A stretch of 64,000 nt of DNA from Halomonas ventosae (GTDB lineage: Bacteria; Pseudomonadota; Gammaproteobacteria; Pseudomonadales; Halomonadaceae): NCBI RefSeq assembly GCF_004361885.1, contig NZ_SNWH01000001.1, positions 187,969 to 251,968 of the forward strand, given 5' to 3'. The translations under genes were made by a program, and so were the position numbers. Shown one piece after another: positions 8,959-17,541 of the stretch (position 1 is its first letter; each line of letters starts with the position of its first letter). The notes beneath the pieces were generated by a model. The model was given only the letters and a program-made list of their open reading frames with translations. It had not been told where the DNA came from and searched no databases.

Positions 8959-11434
8959 ATGTTAACTCCGTTCTTTCCCTTGCTGGCGGTGGTGTTCAGT
9001 AGCCTCGCCATCGTGTTTCTGCGCCGCCACGCCGTAACCTGGGGCCTGGCCGACATCCCGGGGGGGGCGCAAGGATCATCAGGGCGTGATTCCGTTGACC
9101 GGCGGCTTAGGGGTGTTCATCGGCTTTCTGCTGGTGCAGCCGTTGCTGGGCATCCCCATGGGCGCCTGGTACCCGCTTTATCTTGGGCTCCTGGGGCTGA
9201 TGGTCTGTGGCATGGTCGATGACGCGCGCGTCATTCGTAATACCGACAAGCTCGGCATCCAGCTGACAGTGGCCGCCATGATGGTGGTCTCGGGCGGTCA
9301 TGTGCTGAATTACCTGGGCACCTTTCCTCTTGTCGGGGAAATACGCCTCGTCTGGTGGTTGGCGATGCCCTTGACCCTAATGGCGGTGACCGGGCTGATC
9401 AATGCCGTCAACATGATGGATGGGGTAGATGGTCTGGCCGGGGGCAGTGCCTTGAGCATGCTGGCCTGGTTGGCCTTCGTGGCGGCGCTGCAGAGCCAGC
9501 TGGCGCTGTTGGCGGTGATCCTGACGTTAGGCGCGGCCCTGGTGGGGTTTTTGCTGTTCAACTTGCGCCACCCCTGGCGGCGCCAGGCCAGCGTGTTCAT
9601 GGGTGATTCCGGCAGCATGGCCTTGGGCTTTGCCATTGCCTGGTTCGTGGTGGCCCTGTCGCAAAGCGAGAATGCGCTGGTCAGCCCCGTGGCCTATGGC
9701 TGGCTGCTGGCGCTGCCGGTGATGGATACCTTGAGCTTGATGGTGCGCCGGTATCGCAAGGGTATCAGCCCCTTCGCGCCGGACCGTGATCACCTGCACC
9801 ATATCTTCCTGCGCGCGGGTTTCACGCCGGGGCAGACCACCATGATTCTGATGCTGGTGGTGGGCGCGCTGGGTGGCATCGGGGTGATGTTCTCGTTGGC
9901 GGGGGTGCCCGATGTGCTGCTGTTAGCGGGGCTGCTGGGGTTGGTGGTCGTGCATGACATCTTCGTGCGTCGAGCCTGGATGACCAGCAAGGCATTGCGG
10001 CGCGTTCACCTGGCGACGCTGAGTGCTGCAAAAGCGCATCAACGCCAGCGGTTGTCGGTACGCCTGCGGCGGCGCCCGATGGTGGGCGGCAAGCGCCGTC
10101 AGGTAGCGGTGTTCGGTGCCTACCTGCTGTGTTTCAGCATGACCCTGAACCTGTCCCTTGCGCTAGCCGGGGGCACGATGATGCTGGTGGCGGCGTTGGC
10201 CTCGGCGCCGGTGTTATGGCGCGATCTCTACCGGTTGCCGCTGTTCTGGATCAGCCTGCTGCTCAGTGGCTATGTGCTGCTGCGGCTGATGCTCAGCGGC
10301 GCGCTGGCTGACCCTTATGGCTGGGCCTTTGTCTCGCTGTGCGGGTTGGTCAGCCTGCCGCTGGGCTGGTGGCTGGCGCAGATGCGTGTGCACTGGGCCT
10401 GGTTGGTGTTGACCCTGATCAGCGGTGGCGCCGTCGCCTTCGTGCTGCAGGCCGACTGGTTACGCTTCCAGCAGGGCATGTTGACCAGCCCCTGGGCGTG
10501 GGGGCAGCCAGGGCGAGTGGGGTTCATGGCAAGCGCCGGGCTCATGGTGGTGCTGGCCTCGTTGTTTGCTGGCCTGCAGCGGCTGGGGACCGGCTGGCGT
10601 CCGGCCTATCAGGTAGCCCTTTCGCTGGTATGTGCGGTATCCGGGGTCGTTATCCTGGTGGGAACGGGCTTCGCGACCGCCTGGCTGGCCACCCTGGCCG
10701 GCATGTTGTGCTTTGCCGTGGTCAGCCCGGTGCTGGGGCGCCATCAGGGGCATCGGCTTGGCCGTTGGGGCATGTTGATGCTGCTCATCCTGGGAGTGTT
10801 GGGGATTGGCAGCCTGCAAATGATGCAGGGCGGTGGTTCAACCCTGTCATCGATGTTCGTCGAACCTCTCCAGGCGATGGGCATGGTGTTGCGGGGCGAG
10901 GTGCAGCAGGCCCATGCGCTTCATCCCGGCATGGTGGAGCGCCTGATGCTGTGGCAGCAGGCGTGGCAGGCCTGGCAGGCTGACTGGCTGTTCGGCAACG
11001 GTGGGGGGAGGGCCACCGTGGCAAATGCCTCTCTGGCAGGATACAACCACTACCATTCCTTGCTGGCCGCCGTGGTCTCGGGGCTGGGCGTGGTCGGCGT
11101 GCTAGGCTTCGCCGCCGTGGTGCTGATTCCCCTCAATGCTGTCGTGTGGATGGCGCTCAAGCGCGCCTGGCACTCCTCCTGGGCACTCGGCGTATTGAGC
11201 TGTGGAGTGAGCGTACTGGTCATGTCGGTGTTGGCCGTGCCAGTGTATTACCCGGAGTCGCTGGTCTTCATCCTGCTCTTCATGGCGGCCGTGCAGGTGG
11301 CCGTGATCCAGAAATCCTGGCTGACCACGCCCCGTCATGATGTGCCGGCGCCTTTCTGCAGGATCAAGCCGTTGAGGTCGCCGAACGCTCTGGCGGCCAG
11401 TGACCATCGCGATAAAGGACGAAAAGAGTGCTAA
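8959..11434 (+). pseudogene. WecA-type transferase fused to an O-antigen-ligase-like domain, frameshifted at a G tract
   Basis: ATG 8959 starts MLTPFFPLLAVVFSS and reads to LADIPGG at a run of eight G (9060-9067). One G fewer would give LADIPGGRKDHQGVIPLTGG, the standard WecA/MraY N-terminus, continuing in the long frame to 11434 (about 825 residues in all). Visible WecA motifs are MVDDAR, NAVNMMDGVDGLAGG, MGDSGS and DRDHLHH. It would transfer a sugar-1-phosphate to undecaprenyl phosphate. After about residue 375 a second multi-spanning region follows, with YNHYHSLLAAVVSGLG and GLGVVGVLG, like WaaL/Wzy ligases. As written the gene is off; slippage in the G tract or a sequencing error would both explain it. 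Confidence 0.8.
9060..9067 (+). repeat. G8 homopolymer at the frameshift of the WecA-like gene
   Basis: Eight consecutive G residues sit inside the codons for P-G-G of the conserved WecA N-terminal motif. Seven G restore one reading frame over the whole 8959-11434 gene. Homopolymers of this length are prone to slipped-strand mispairing and to sequencing errors. Confidence 0.8.
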
Positions 11435-12705
11435 CAATGGATAGCGTGCGCCTGGGCGTGATTGGTTTGGGCTATGTGGGCCTGCCGCTGGCGGTAGAGT
11501 TCGGCAAGCTGATGCCCACCGTGGGCTTCGATATCAACAGCAAGCGCATCAACGAGCTGCGCGGTGGGGTGGATCACACCCTCGAGGTCGAGCCCGATCT
11601 GCTGGCCGAGGCCACACAGCTGAGCTTTACGAGCGACCTTGACGCGCTGCGCGGCTGTAACGTCTACATTGTGACCGTGCCGACCCCCATCGATGCCAGC
11701 CGGCGCCCTGACCTGACGCCGCTGATCAAGGCCAGCGAGACGCTAGGCCAGGTGGTGGGGCAGGGCGATGTGGTCATCTATGAATCCACGGTGTATCCCG
11801 GGGCGACGGAAGAAGATTGTGTGCCGGTGATCGAGCGGATTTCGGGGCTCACCTACAACCGCGATTTCTTTGCCGGCTACAGCCCTGAGCGCATCAACCC
11901 GGGCGACAAGGAGCATCGCGTCACGAGCATCATTAAGGTGACGTCGGGCTCGACGCCCGAGGTGGCCGAGTTTGTGGACTCGCTGTATCGCCGGGTGATC
12001 ACGGCGGGCACGCACAAGGCGAGTTCCATCGCCGTGGCCGAGGCAGCCAAGGTGATCGAGAACACCCAGCGCGATGTGAACATCGCCCTGATCAACGAGC
12101 TCGCCGTGATCTTCAACCGCCTGGGGATCGATACCGAAGAGGTGCTGCAGGCCTCGGGGACCAAATGGAACTTTCTGCCGTTCCGGCCGGGGCTGGTGGG
12201 CGGCCACTGTATCGGGGTCGACCCTTACTACCTGACCCACAAGGCCCAGCAGGTAGGTTATCACCCTGAGATGATCCTCGCCGGGCGACGGCTCAACGAT
12301 GGCATGGGCGTCTATGTGGCCAGTCAGCTGATCAAGCAGATGATCAAGCAGCGCATCCAGGTGGAGGGGGCTCGCGTGCTGGTGCTGGGGCTAACCTTCA
12401 AGGAGAACTGCCCCGATCTACGCAACACACGGGTGGTTGATATCCTCAGTGAGCTTGCTGACTACAACGTGGCGCTGGATGTCTTCGATCCTCAGGTGAA
12501 CAAGGACGAGGCCGAGCACGAATATGGCATTCGGCCTGTCGAGACGCCTGAAGCCGGCGCCTACGACGCCGTTATCATTGCCGTGGCCCACCGCGAATTC
12601 CGGGAGCTGGGTGTTGAGCGCATGCGCGCCTGGGGTAAGCCCAAGCATGTTCTTTATGATCTCAAGTACCTGCTGCCCAAGGGCCAGGCGGATCTTCGCC
12701 TTTAG
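11428..12705 (+). CDS. tviB: UDP-sugar 6-dehydrogenase, TviB/WbpA-like
   Basis: A nucleotide-sugar dehydrogenase of 425 residues that oxidises a UDP-HexNAc to the uronic acid with NAD, supplying an acidic sugar for the polysaccharide. It has the Rossmann motif [17 protein letters not shown], the [13 protein letters not shown] helix, and [12 protein letters not shown] with the catalytic Cys. GTG 11428 has AAGGACG seven bases upstream and overlaps the previous stop; ATG 11437 is the alternative. [13 protein letters not shown] in the C-terminal UDP-binding domain is typical of the TviB group rather than UDP-glucose dehydrogenase. Its product could be amidated by the AsnB encoded at 2469. Confidence 0.9.
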   Translation: MLTMDSVRLGVIGLGYVGLPLAVEFGKLMPTVGFDINSKRINELRGGVDHTLEVEPDLLAEATQLSFTSDLDALRGCNVYIVTVPTPIDASRRPDLTPLIKASETLGQVVGQGDVVIYESTVYPGATEEDCVPVIERISGLTYNRDFFAGYSPERINPGDKEHRVTSIIKVTSGSTPEVAEFVDSLYRRVITAGTHKASSIAVAEAAKVIENTQRDVNIALINELAVIFNRLGIDTEEVLQASGTKWNFLPFRPGLVGGHCIGVDPYYLTHKAQQVGYHPEMILAGRRLNDGMGVYVASQLIKQMIKQRIQVEGARVLVLGLTFKENCPDLRNTRVVDILSELADYNVALDVFDPQVNKDEAEHEYGIRPVETPEAGAYDAVIIAVAHREFRELGVERMRAWGKPKHVLYDLKYLLPKGQADLRL

Positions 12706-12779
12706 GCGGTGCCCCATTTCAAGAGGGAGAGGTGTCGATTGGCTACTCCTCGACCACACAATCAAGGGAGTATGAAAAA

Positions 12780-13799
12780 GTGGCGAGTCAACAAAAGGAA
12801 CACCAGACCTCTTGTGTGGAGCATGAGATATCACTGTCTCAGCAGGAGCGACGCGGAAATGTCTCCGCGAGTAGCCGGCGTTACTACTATCGTACCTATG
12901 GTATGACAATTGCTTCGGAAATCGAGATTCCCGAAATACTGGAAATTCCGCCGGTTGAATCGACTGATCTAGAAATTTTGACACCCGACGTCACGAATCA
13001 GATGGAGCACGCGACTTACATTGACCAGTGGTTTCAGATCGGGGATCAGCGCTGTCAGATCGAAATACCCGGGATTGCCCGCTATCGAGTAGAAGGAGGG
13101 CAGCGGCTGATGCTCGACAGGCGAGGTGTTGGTGGAAGCGATGCTTCCACAAGGCCTGGCGATGTGCGCTTGTTTCTTCTGGGCTCGGCGTTGGGGGTGT
13201 TGATCTATCAACGGCAATGGCTTCCGCTTCACGTGAGTGCCCTGGATACGCCGGCGGGCGTCTGGGCCTTCACGGGCCATTCAGGAGCAGGCAAGTCGAC
13301 GTTAGGTGCCTGGCTGCATCACACCCAAGGCTGGCCGCTGGTCAGTGATGATGTAGCGGTGATCAAACCGGAAGAGGAGGAGCCGTTGCTGCATCCCGGG
13401 CCTTCGCGGGTCAAGCTGTGGCAGGATGCCCTGGCCGCGCTGGGTATCGATAGGCAGGGACTGACACGAGACCTAAGCCGCCATGATAAATATCATCTAT
13501 CGCTGGATAGGGCATTTGACCTCGAGGCAAAACCGCTGAAAGCACTGGTAAAGCTTGAAAAATCGGAGCCTGGAGAATCGCCTTCATTAGAACGAATTAC
13601 GGGTATGGAAGCTTTTCTGGTGCTCGCTGCAGCGCTTTATCGTGGAGATTTAGGAAAAGAGTTCTATGGCCCCGGTGAGATGATGAAAGCTCTTACTGAA
13701 TTGACTGAAAAAATAGACGTATACCGCTTCCGCAGGCCATGGAACTTGGCTAATATCGATGACAACCTCTCGCCTTTACTAAACGAAATAAGTTGCTAG
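12780..13799 (+). CDS. HPr-kinase-like protein 1, lasso-associated
   Basis: A 339-residue protein with an HPrK-type C-terminal kinase fold: Walker A GHSGAGKST (166-174), acidic pair SDDVAV (189-194) and HVSAL just before the P-loop. The N-terminal part has YYYRTYGMTIASEIEIPEI, the usual opening strand of lasso-associated HPrK homologues, which phosphorylate a Ser of the precursor. GTG 12780 is chosen because AAGGGAG lies nine bases upstream; an in-frame GTG at 12732 is an alternative. The gene converges on precursor 1, which ends in Ser-Ser, the position phosphorylated in paeninodin-type systems. Phosphorylation of that tail is inference. HprK-related kinases also occur in exopolysaccharide loci. 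Confidence 0.75.
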   Translation: MASQQKEHQTSCVEHEISLSQQERRGNVSASSRRYYYRTYGMTIASEIEIPEILEIPPVESTDLEILTPDVTNQMEHATYIDQWFQIGDQRCQIEIPGIARYRVEGGQRLMLDRRGVGGSDASTRPGDVRLFLLGSALGVLIYQRQWLPLHVSALDTPAGVWAFTGHSGAGKSTLGAWLHHTQGWPLVSDDVAVIKPEEEEPLLHPGPSRVKLWQDALAALGIDRQGLTRDLSRHDKYHLSLDRAFDLEAKPLKALVKLEKSEPGESPSLERITGMEAFLVLAAALYRGDLGKEFYGPGEMMKALTELTEKIDVYRFRRPWNLANIDDNLSPLLNEISC

Positions 13800-13821
13800 A
13801 ATATTTGGTTTCCTTAAAAAA

Positions 13822-13842
13822 GACCCCCGCGGAGCGGGAGTC
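13822..13842 (-). terminator. Rho-independent terminator of the minus-strand precursor gene
   Basis: A nine-pair stem with one mismatch and a three-base loop, followed on the minus strand by six U (the A tract at 13816-13821). It lies 35 bp past the stop of the 54-residue precursor gene, supporting real minus-strand transcription. It may also end the converging HPrK-like gene's message, but no U tract exists in that direction. Confidence 0.8.
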
Positions 13843-13877
13843 CTTGTCAGCATTATTTAATATGCTGGATTATGGCG

Positions 13878-14042
13878 TTAAGAGCTAGTTGGACCTACAA
13901 GGCCAAGATCTTTGCCGCTATCTCGACCGATGGCTTCCTCAGGGAATCTGACGGGACCAGTGTAAGTCTCGCGAACCGACATTACATTCAGTTTCGGAGC
14001 GGCCCATGCGTTTTTCTGATCGCTTGAGTTTTGAGTATCCAT
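13878..14042 (-). CDS. Candidate lasso-type RiPP precursor 1, 54 aa
   Basis: A 54-residue peptide starting MDTQNSSDQ and ending LGLVGPTSS. The leader motif WxxPxL is at W13-P16-L18 (WAAPKL), as in lasso leaders bound by PqqD-type recognition elements. T26-Y27-T28-G29 marks the likely junction. With G29 as core residue 1, E36 is residue 8 (E35 residue 7); with T28 as residue 1, the conserved Thr is at -2 and E36 is residue 9. The tail would be about 18 residues ending in Ser-Ser, a plausible kinase target. Supporting signals are AGGAGA before ATG, a promoter-like TTGACT-17-TAATAT and a U-tract terminator. It shares MDT, [W/Y]xxPxL and TxxG with precursor 2. Maturation is inferred, not shown. 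Confidence 0.75.
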   Translation of the reverse strand: MDTQNSSDQKNAWAAPKLNVMSVRETYTGPVRFPEEAIGRDSGKDLGLVGPTSS

Positions 14043-14178
14043 GTGATGTGATTCTCCTGTTTTCTGGATGGGGTGAAAGATGGTGGGATAAGTGAAAATA
14101 AGTCCTCAGAGGCAACTTCACCGTAACCACCGTGCCTCATCGAATGATTTTTACCTTCTGCTTTTCCCTACCCATACC

Positions 14179-14207
14179 ATATTAGAACTGGTCAGGGTGC
14201 TAGTCAA
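14179..14207 (-). promoter_or_regulatory. Candidate sigma-70 promoter for precursor 1
   Basis: On the minus strand TTGACT (14207-14202) and TAATAT (14184-14179) are separated by 17 bases, pointing at the precursor whose ATG lies about 135 bases downstream. The match to consensus is five of six and four of six. The long leader is A/T-rich and shows no other ORF. Confidence 0.5.
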
Positions 14208-14313
14208 GAGCCGCAAAGAAATGTTATGGTAGTGTCTTTAGTGCAAGTGATTGAAAAATATCGGCTTTAATCTGAAAGCCACTCATGAAGATAGATTATT
14301 GACAATGGTTTTA

Positions 14314-14343
14314 TTGATAATCAGAAGCTATTTTGGATAAAAT
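14314..14343 (+). promoter_or_regulatory. Candidate promoter toward cyclase 1
   Basis: TTGATA and TAAAAT with an 18-base spacer lie in the A/T-rich gap between the divergent precursor 1 and cyclase 1 genes. Each hexamer matches five of six consensus bases. A message from here would cross the dispersed repeat at 14401-14574 before reaching the cyclase start at 14766. The rest of the gap 14575-14765 shows no convincing gene. Confidence 0.3.
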
Positions 14344-14400
14344 TTAGGTAAAGTAAAAAATTGGGCAAAGTTTTGGACAAAGTGGAAAAGGTTAATCCCG

Positions 14401-14574
14401 GGCTGGTCTGATCGTTGACCGCACGATAACGGCTGGTCTTCTGACCCCTGTATGGCTCGGTAAGCGCCAGCACACCGAGTATGGCGAGGGCACGTCACAC
14501 TGGATGCACCAGTGGCTTATCCCAGCCTACGCGATACCCCCGCCCGCTGTTTTCACGCTGATTTGCGAAGCGCT
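14401..14574 (+). repeat. Dispersed MITE-like repeat, copy A
   Basis: About 174 bp alignable with the copies at 22570 and (reverse complement) 35697. Shared landmarks in order are TGATCGTTGACC, CTCGGTAAGCGCCAGC, CCTACGCGATA, and a right end in TTTTCACGCTGATTTGCGAAG. The left terminal inverted repeat is degraded here, so this is the most decayed copy. It lies between the candidate promoter and the ORF of cyclase 1. Confidence 0.8.
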
Positions 14575-14765
14575 AAAAAATTTATGAAGGGTGAAGGAAA
14601 GTTCTATCTTGCTGATTTTAAATGTTGTAGACGGAAAGGCTCACAAATAATACAGGCTATCATTCTCGCTTATTTATTTATGTTCCATGTTCATGCACCA
14701 CCGCAAAGGCTTAATTTAATGGCACCGAATACAAACGATAAGGCATAATCCGCAGGAGAGAATGA

Positions 14766-16688
14766 ATGAGTGCCATTTTTGGGTTCGTCAGCTTCAGCAA
14801 TGCTATGTTACCACGTGCCTCGTTTGATGCGGCATTTGCCACGCTCGATAGTTGGGGAAAAGATGGTCGTGGCGTGCTTCAGATGAAGAATGCCATGCTA
14901 GGTCATCAGAAGTTGGCGTTGAGAGAAGTCCATTCGGACCTCACTTCGGAAAACAAGCCAGATGATGTTCAGCCCTACGCAAAGGGTGAGCTGTGCATTG
15001 TGGCAGATGCGTTGATTGATAACCGTGAGGATCTATGCCGAAGGCTGGATATATCGAATACTGAAGGAAGCCGTGTCTCCGACTCTCAGCTCATCCTGGC
15101 GGCCTTCCTGTGGTGGGGCGAGGAATGTCCTGGGTACCTCTTGGGAGACTTTGCATTCGCGATATGGAACAGCCGTGATGGCACGCTCTTTGCGGCTAGA
15201 GATGTGGCGGGGGCGCGGCCCTTTTTCTATGCAGAGCACAATACCCATATCCTGTTCAGTACCACGGTTGAAGCGATAGTGACCACGCCTGGCATCGACT
15301 TTGATGTCGATGAATTTCGCGTCGCATTTTTCTTGGCACAACCTTTGCGAGCGAATGAAAACCCGTTCATCAAAGGGGTGAAATTCCTGCCGCCAGGCCA
15401 TTGGCTTTCTGCTTCAAGGAATGGCACGAAGGTGAACCGCTACTGGTTTCCGGAGGCCATTGAACAAGCTGCACCCGCTAGCCTCGAAGAGTATGCAGAG
15501 CGGTTGCGGGAACTTTTGGAACAGGCTGTTGCTGATCGACTATCCCTGAATCATCCCGTTGGCTCACACATCAGTGGTGGGCTTGATTCCACGGGCATTA
15601 CGGTCCTGGCACATCGTGCCTTACGACAGCATGGCGGAAAGCTTGATAGGGCATATACGTGGGCACCGCCGATCAACGACGAGTTCCCGTTACATCCACA
15701 AGGTTTTGACGAGCGTACCGAGATTGATGCGCTGGCCAAGCGAGAAGGTTTCGACGTCACGTTCGGTTCTGCGACCGCGATCAATTACCTTCAATTCTTC
15801 AAACGAAATCTCGCGCTTGAAAATTCCGCGGATCTCTTTGAAGAATTGCCATTGATGCAAGAGGCCATGTCACGTGGTACGCGCGTGATGCTGTCTGGCT
15901 GGGGAGCGGATGAATGTGTCACTTTCGGTTTACGAAGTTATCCATCTTGGCTTCTTTCACACCGACGTTTCAAGGATCTTTTCAACATGGCAAGAGCCAT
16001 GGGCGGGGGGCTACGTCATCCATTTGGCGTCGCGAAATTTCTCTTTCAGGATGCCATGCTGCCTTTTCTTCCAGAGTGCGTTAACTCGACTTTCAGCCCT
16101 TATTTGAACATGGAAAAGCTGCAGTGCATGGGGCATCCAGACTTCATGAAGCAGCATCCCGATGCCCGGATAGACATCAGTTTGACATCGCGTAATGCAA
16201 AAGACCCACGCTCCATGCAGTGTGCCTTGCTCAACAATGGTCATATTGCAGCCAGGATGAGCCTTTGGTCTACGTGGGCAGGGCCTTTGGGTATCCAGTA
16301 TCGATATCCTTTCATGGATAAGAGGCTCCTGGAATTTTCACTGTCACTGCCTCCTGACATGCTTTGGCAAAAGCGTCGTGGGCGTATTGTTTACCGTACC
16401 GCTATGGCCGATGTGCTTCCCAAGAGGGTAAGTAAGTATGATGTGGCAAATGAAACAAAATGCAAAAAGATAAGGTTTGATTGTTGGAACATGCTGAAAG
16501 ACCATCATGATGAGTACGTGGGCATTGATTGTCCTTGGTTAGATATGAAAGCACTTTCTAGAAAAATAAGAGATGCTCCTTCCTCTTTGGAAGATTTTGA
16601 TTTATTAAGCTTTATACCCCTTCATAGCAGCATGCGTGTGCTTGAGCTTTGGCACCGTTCCTTTCATGGAAAAATAATCAGATCATGA
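14766..16688 (+). CDS. Lasso cyclase 1, asparagine-synthetase-like
   Basis: A 640-residue AsnB homologue that would adenylate the Asp/Glu side chain of the precursor core and form the macrolactam ring. It starts MSAIFGF: residue 2 is Ser, so the Cys2 glutaminase nucleophile is missing and it cannot hydrolyse glutamine. The ATP-PPi loop SGGLDS is intact at 270-275, with LSGWGADE following, as in lasso C proteins. AGGAGA lies upstream of ATG 14766. It heads a run of same-strand genes (cyclase, PqqD-like, B2, nucleotidyltransferase, ABC exporter, cyclase 2). Base composition is visibly more A/T-rich than the flanking loci, suggesting transfer. It probably serves precursor 1, the nearer one. Confidence 0.85.
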   Translation: MSAIFGFVSFSNAMLPRASFDAAFATLDSWGKDGRGVLQMKNAMLGHQKLALREVHSDLTSENKPDDVQPYAKGELCIVADALIDNREDLCRRLDISNTEGSRVSDSQLILAAFLWWGEECPGYLLGDFAFAIWNSRDGTLFAARDVAGARPFFYAEHNTHILFSTTVEAIVTTPGIDFDVDEFRVAFFLAQPLRANENPFIKGVKFLPPGHWLSASRNGTKVNRYWFPEAIEQAAPASLEEYAERLRELLEQAVADRLSLNHPVGSHISGGLDSTGITVLAHRALRQHGGKLDRAYTWAPPINDEFPLHPQGFDERTEIDALAKREGFDVTFGSATAINYLQFFKRNLALENSADLFEELPLMQEAMSRGTRVMLSGWGADECVTFGLRSYPSWLLSHRRFKDLFNMARAMGGGLRHPFGVAKFLFQDAMLPFLPECVNSTFSPYLNMEKLQCMGHPDFMKQHPDARIDISLTSRNAKDPRSMQCALLNNGHIAARMSLWSTWAGPLGIQYRYPFMDKRLLEFSLSLPPDMLWQKRRGRIVYRTAMADVLPKRVSKYDVANETKCKKIRFDCWNMLKDHHDEYVGIDCPWLDMKALSRKIRDAPSSLEDFDLLSFIPLHSSMRVLELWHRSFHGKIIRS

Positions 16689-16729
16689 AAAATATAACCA
16701 ATACTTATAACTCATAAGGCGATATAAAT

Positions 16730-17011
16730 ATGCTGGTAAAATATGATGATACGGTCCAGAGAAATCCCCACATCTTGACAGCAGAAGTCGATGACGAGGT
16801 CGTGATGATGAGTGCCGATCAAGGCCAATATTTTGGTTTAAGTGCCGTCGGTGTGGATATCTGGAACTTGGCCGAACGTCCTATACAGGTGAGTGAGGTT
16901 ATTGGCCGGTTATGTCAGGACTACGATGTTAGCATTGAGAAGTGTGAGGCCGATACACTGCCATTCCTTAATGAAATGATTGCCGCCGGTTTAATGGAAA
17001 TTGTCGAGTAG
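16730..17011 (+). CDS. PqqD-like leader recognition protein (lasso B1)
   Basis: A 93-residue stand-alone PqqD-fold protein. It has the three-strand start (DTVQRNPHILTAEVDDEVVMM), YFGLSAVGVDIWNLAERP in the first helix and the C-terminal FLNEMIAAGLMEIVE helix. Such proteins bind the leader peptide and present it to the peptidase and cyclase. It lies 41 bp after cyclase 1 and 30 bp before the B2 gene, the usual C-B1-B2 order in split lasso clusters. A second PqqD-like domain is fused to a phosphoribosyltransferase at 24191. Confidence 0.88.
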   Translation: MLVKYDDTVQRNPHILTAEVDDEVVMMSADQGQYFGLSAVGVDIWNLAERPIQVSEVIGRLCQDYDVSIEKCEADTLPFLNEMIAAGLMEIVE

Positions 17012-17041
17012 TTGTACCGTCCCTAATGGTCGAGGTGTTTC

Positions 17042-17515
17042 TTGAAAAAGCTTGTTGCTTTTTTAAAAAAACCGATGTTCTTCAAGCTGTGGTTCATTCC
17101 CGTCTGGCTACTGCTTGGTGCAAGCAAGTCGCTGATTAACTTGGTAAGTTTTCGTCGATTGGAACGTTTCATGGGGACATGGCACGGCGTGAGTCCGGCA
17201 GTTCCCTTGGTGACTTCGTGCCAGCAAGAACGGGCTCGTTACATTGGTCATCTGGTGCGCCACACGGCGCAATACACTCCCTGGGATTCGAATTGTTTTC
17301 CCCAAGCATTGACTGCAGCCATGTTGTTGCGCCTTTATCGAGTCCCTTATGTATTGTGCTTCGGGCTTGCACGTAATCAAGCCACCAGCGAGTATCTTGC
17401 TCATGCTTGGGTGACTTCTGGTCCAGTTGTTGTCACAGGCGGATTCAGCTTCAATATCTACTCCGTCGTGGCCTGCTACCTCGAACCCGACGTATCCATT
17501 GCTGAATCGCTGTAA
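17042..17515 (+). CDS. Lasso peptidase B2, transglutaminase-like
   Basis: A 157-residue transglutaminase-fold cysteine peptidase that removes the leader. Cys85 lies in DSNCFPQALTAAMLL and His121 in AHAWV, the two invariant catalytic residues. The Asp found about 12 residues after His in McjB is not there (HAWVTSGPVVVTGG), so the third catalytic residue is unclear; a VVTGG ending is also seen in other proteobacterial B2 proteins as I remember them. It starts with TTG 17042 preceded by GAGGTG. Being the only B2 in the locus, it probably processes both precursors. Confidence 0.87.
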   Translation: MKKLVAFLKKPMFFKLWFIPVWLLLGASKSLINLVSFRRLERFMGTWHGVSPAVPLVTSCQQERARYIGHLVRHTAQYTPWDSNCFPQALTAAMLLRLYRVPYVLCFGLARNQATSEYLAHAWVTSGPVVVTGGFSFNIYSVVACYLEPDVSIAESL

Positions 17516-17541
17516 GTCAGCAACCCTAACAAGGATGTCTT

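Noticed and set aside
14512..14748. 78-residue ORF upstream of cyclase 1
   Set aside because: Its first part lies in repeat copy A, it has no ribosome site and it shows no leader or core motif, so it is probably chance.
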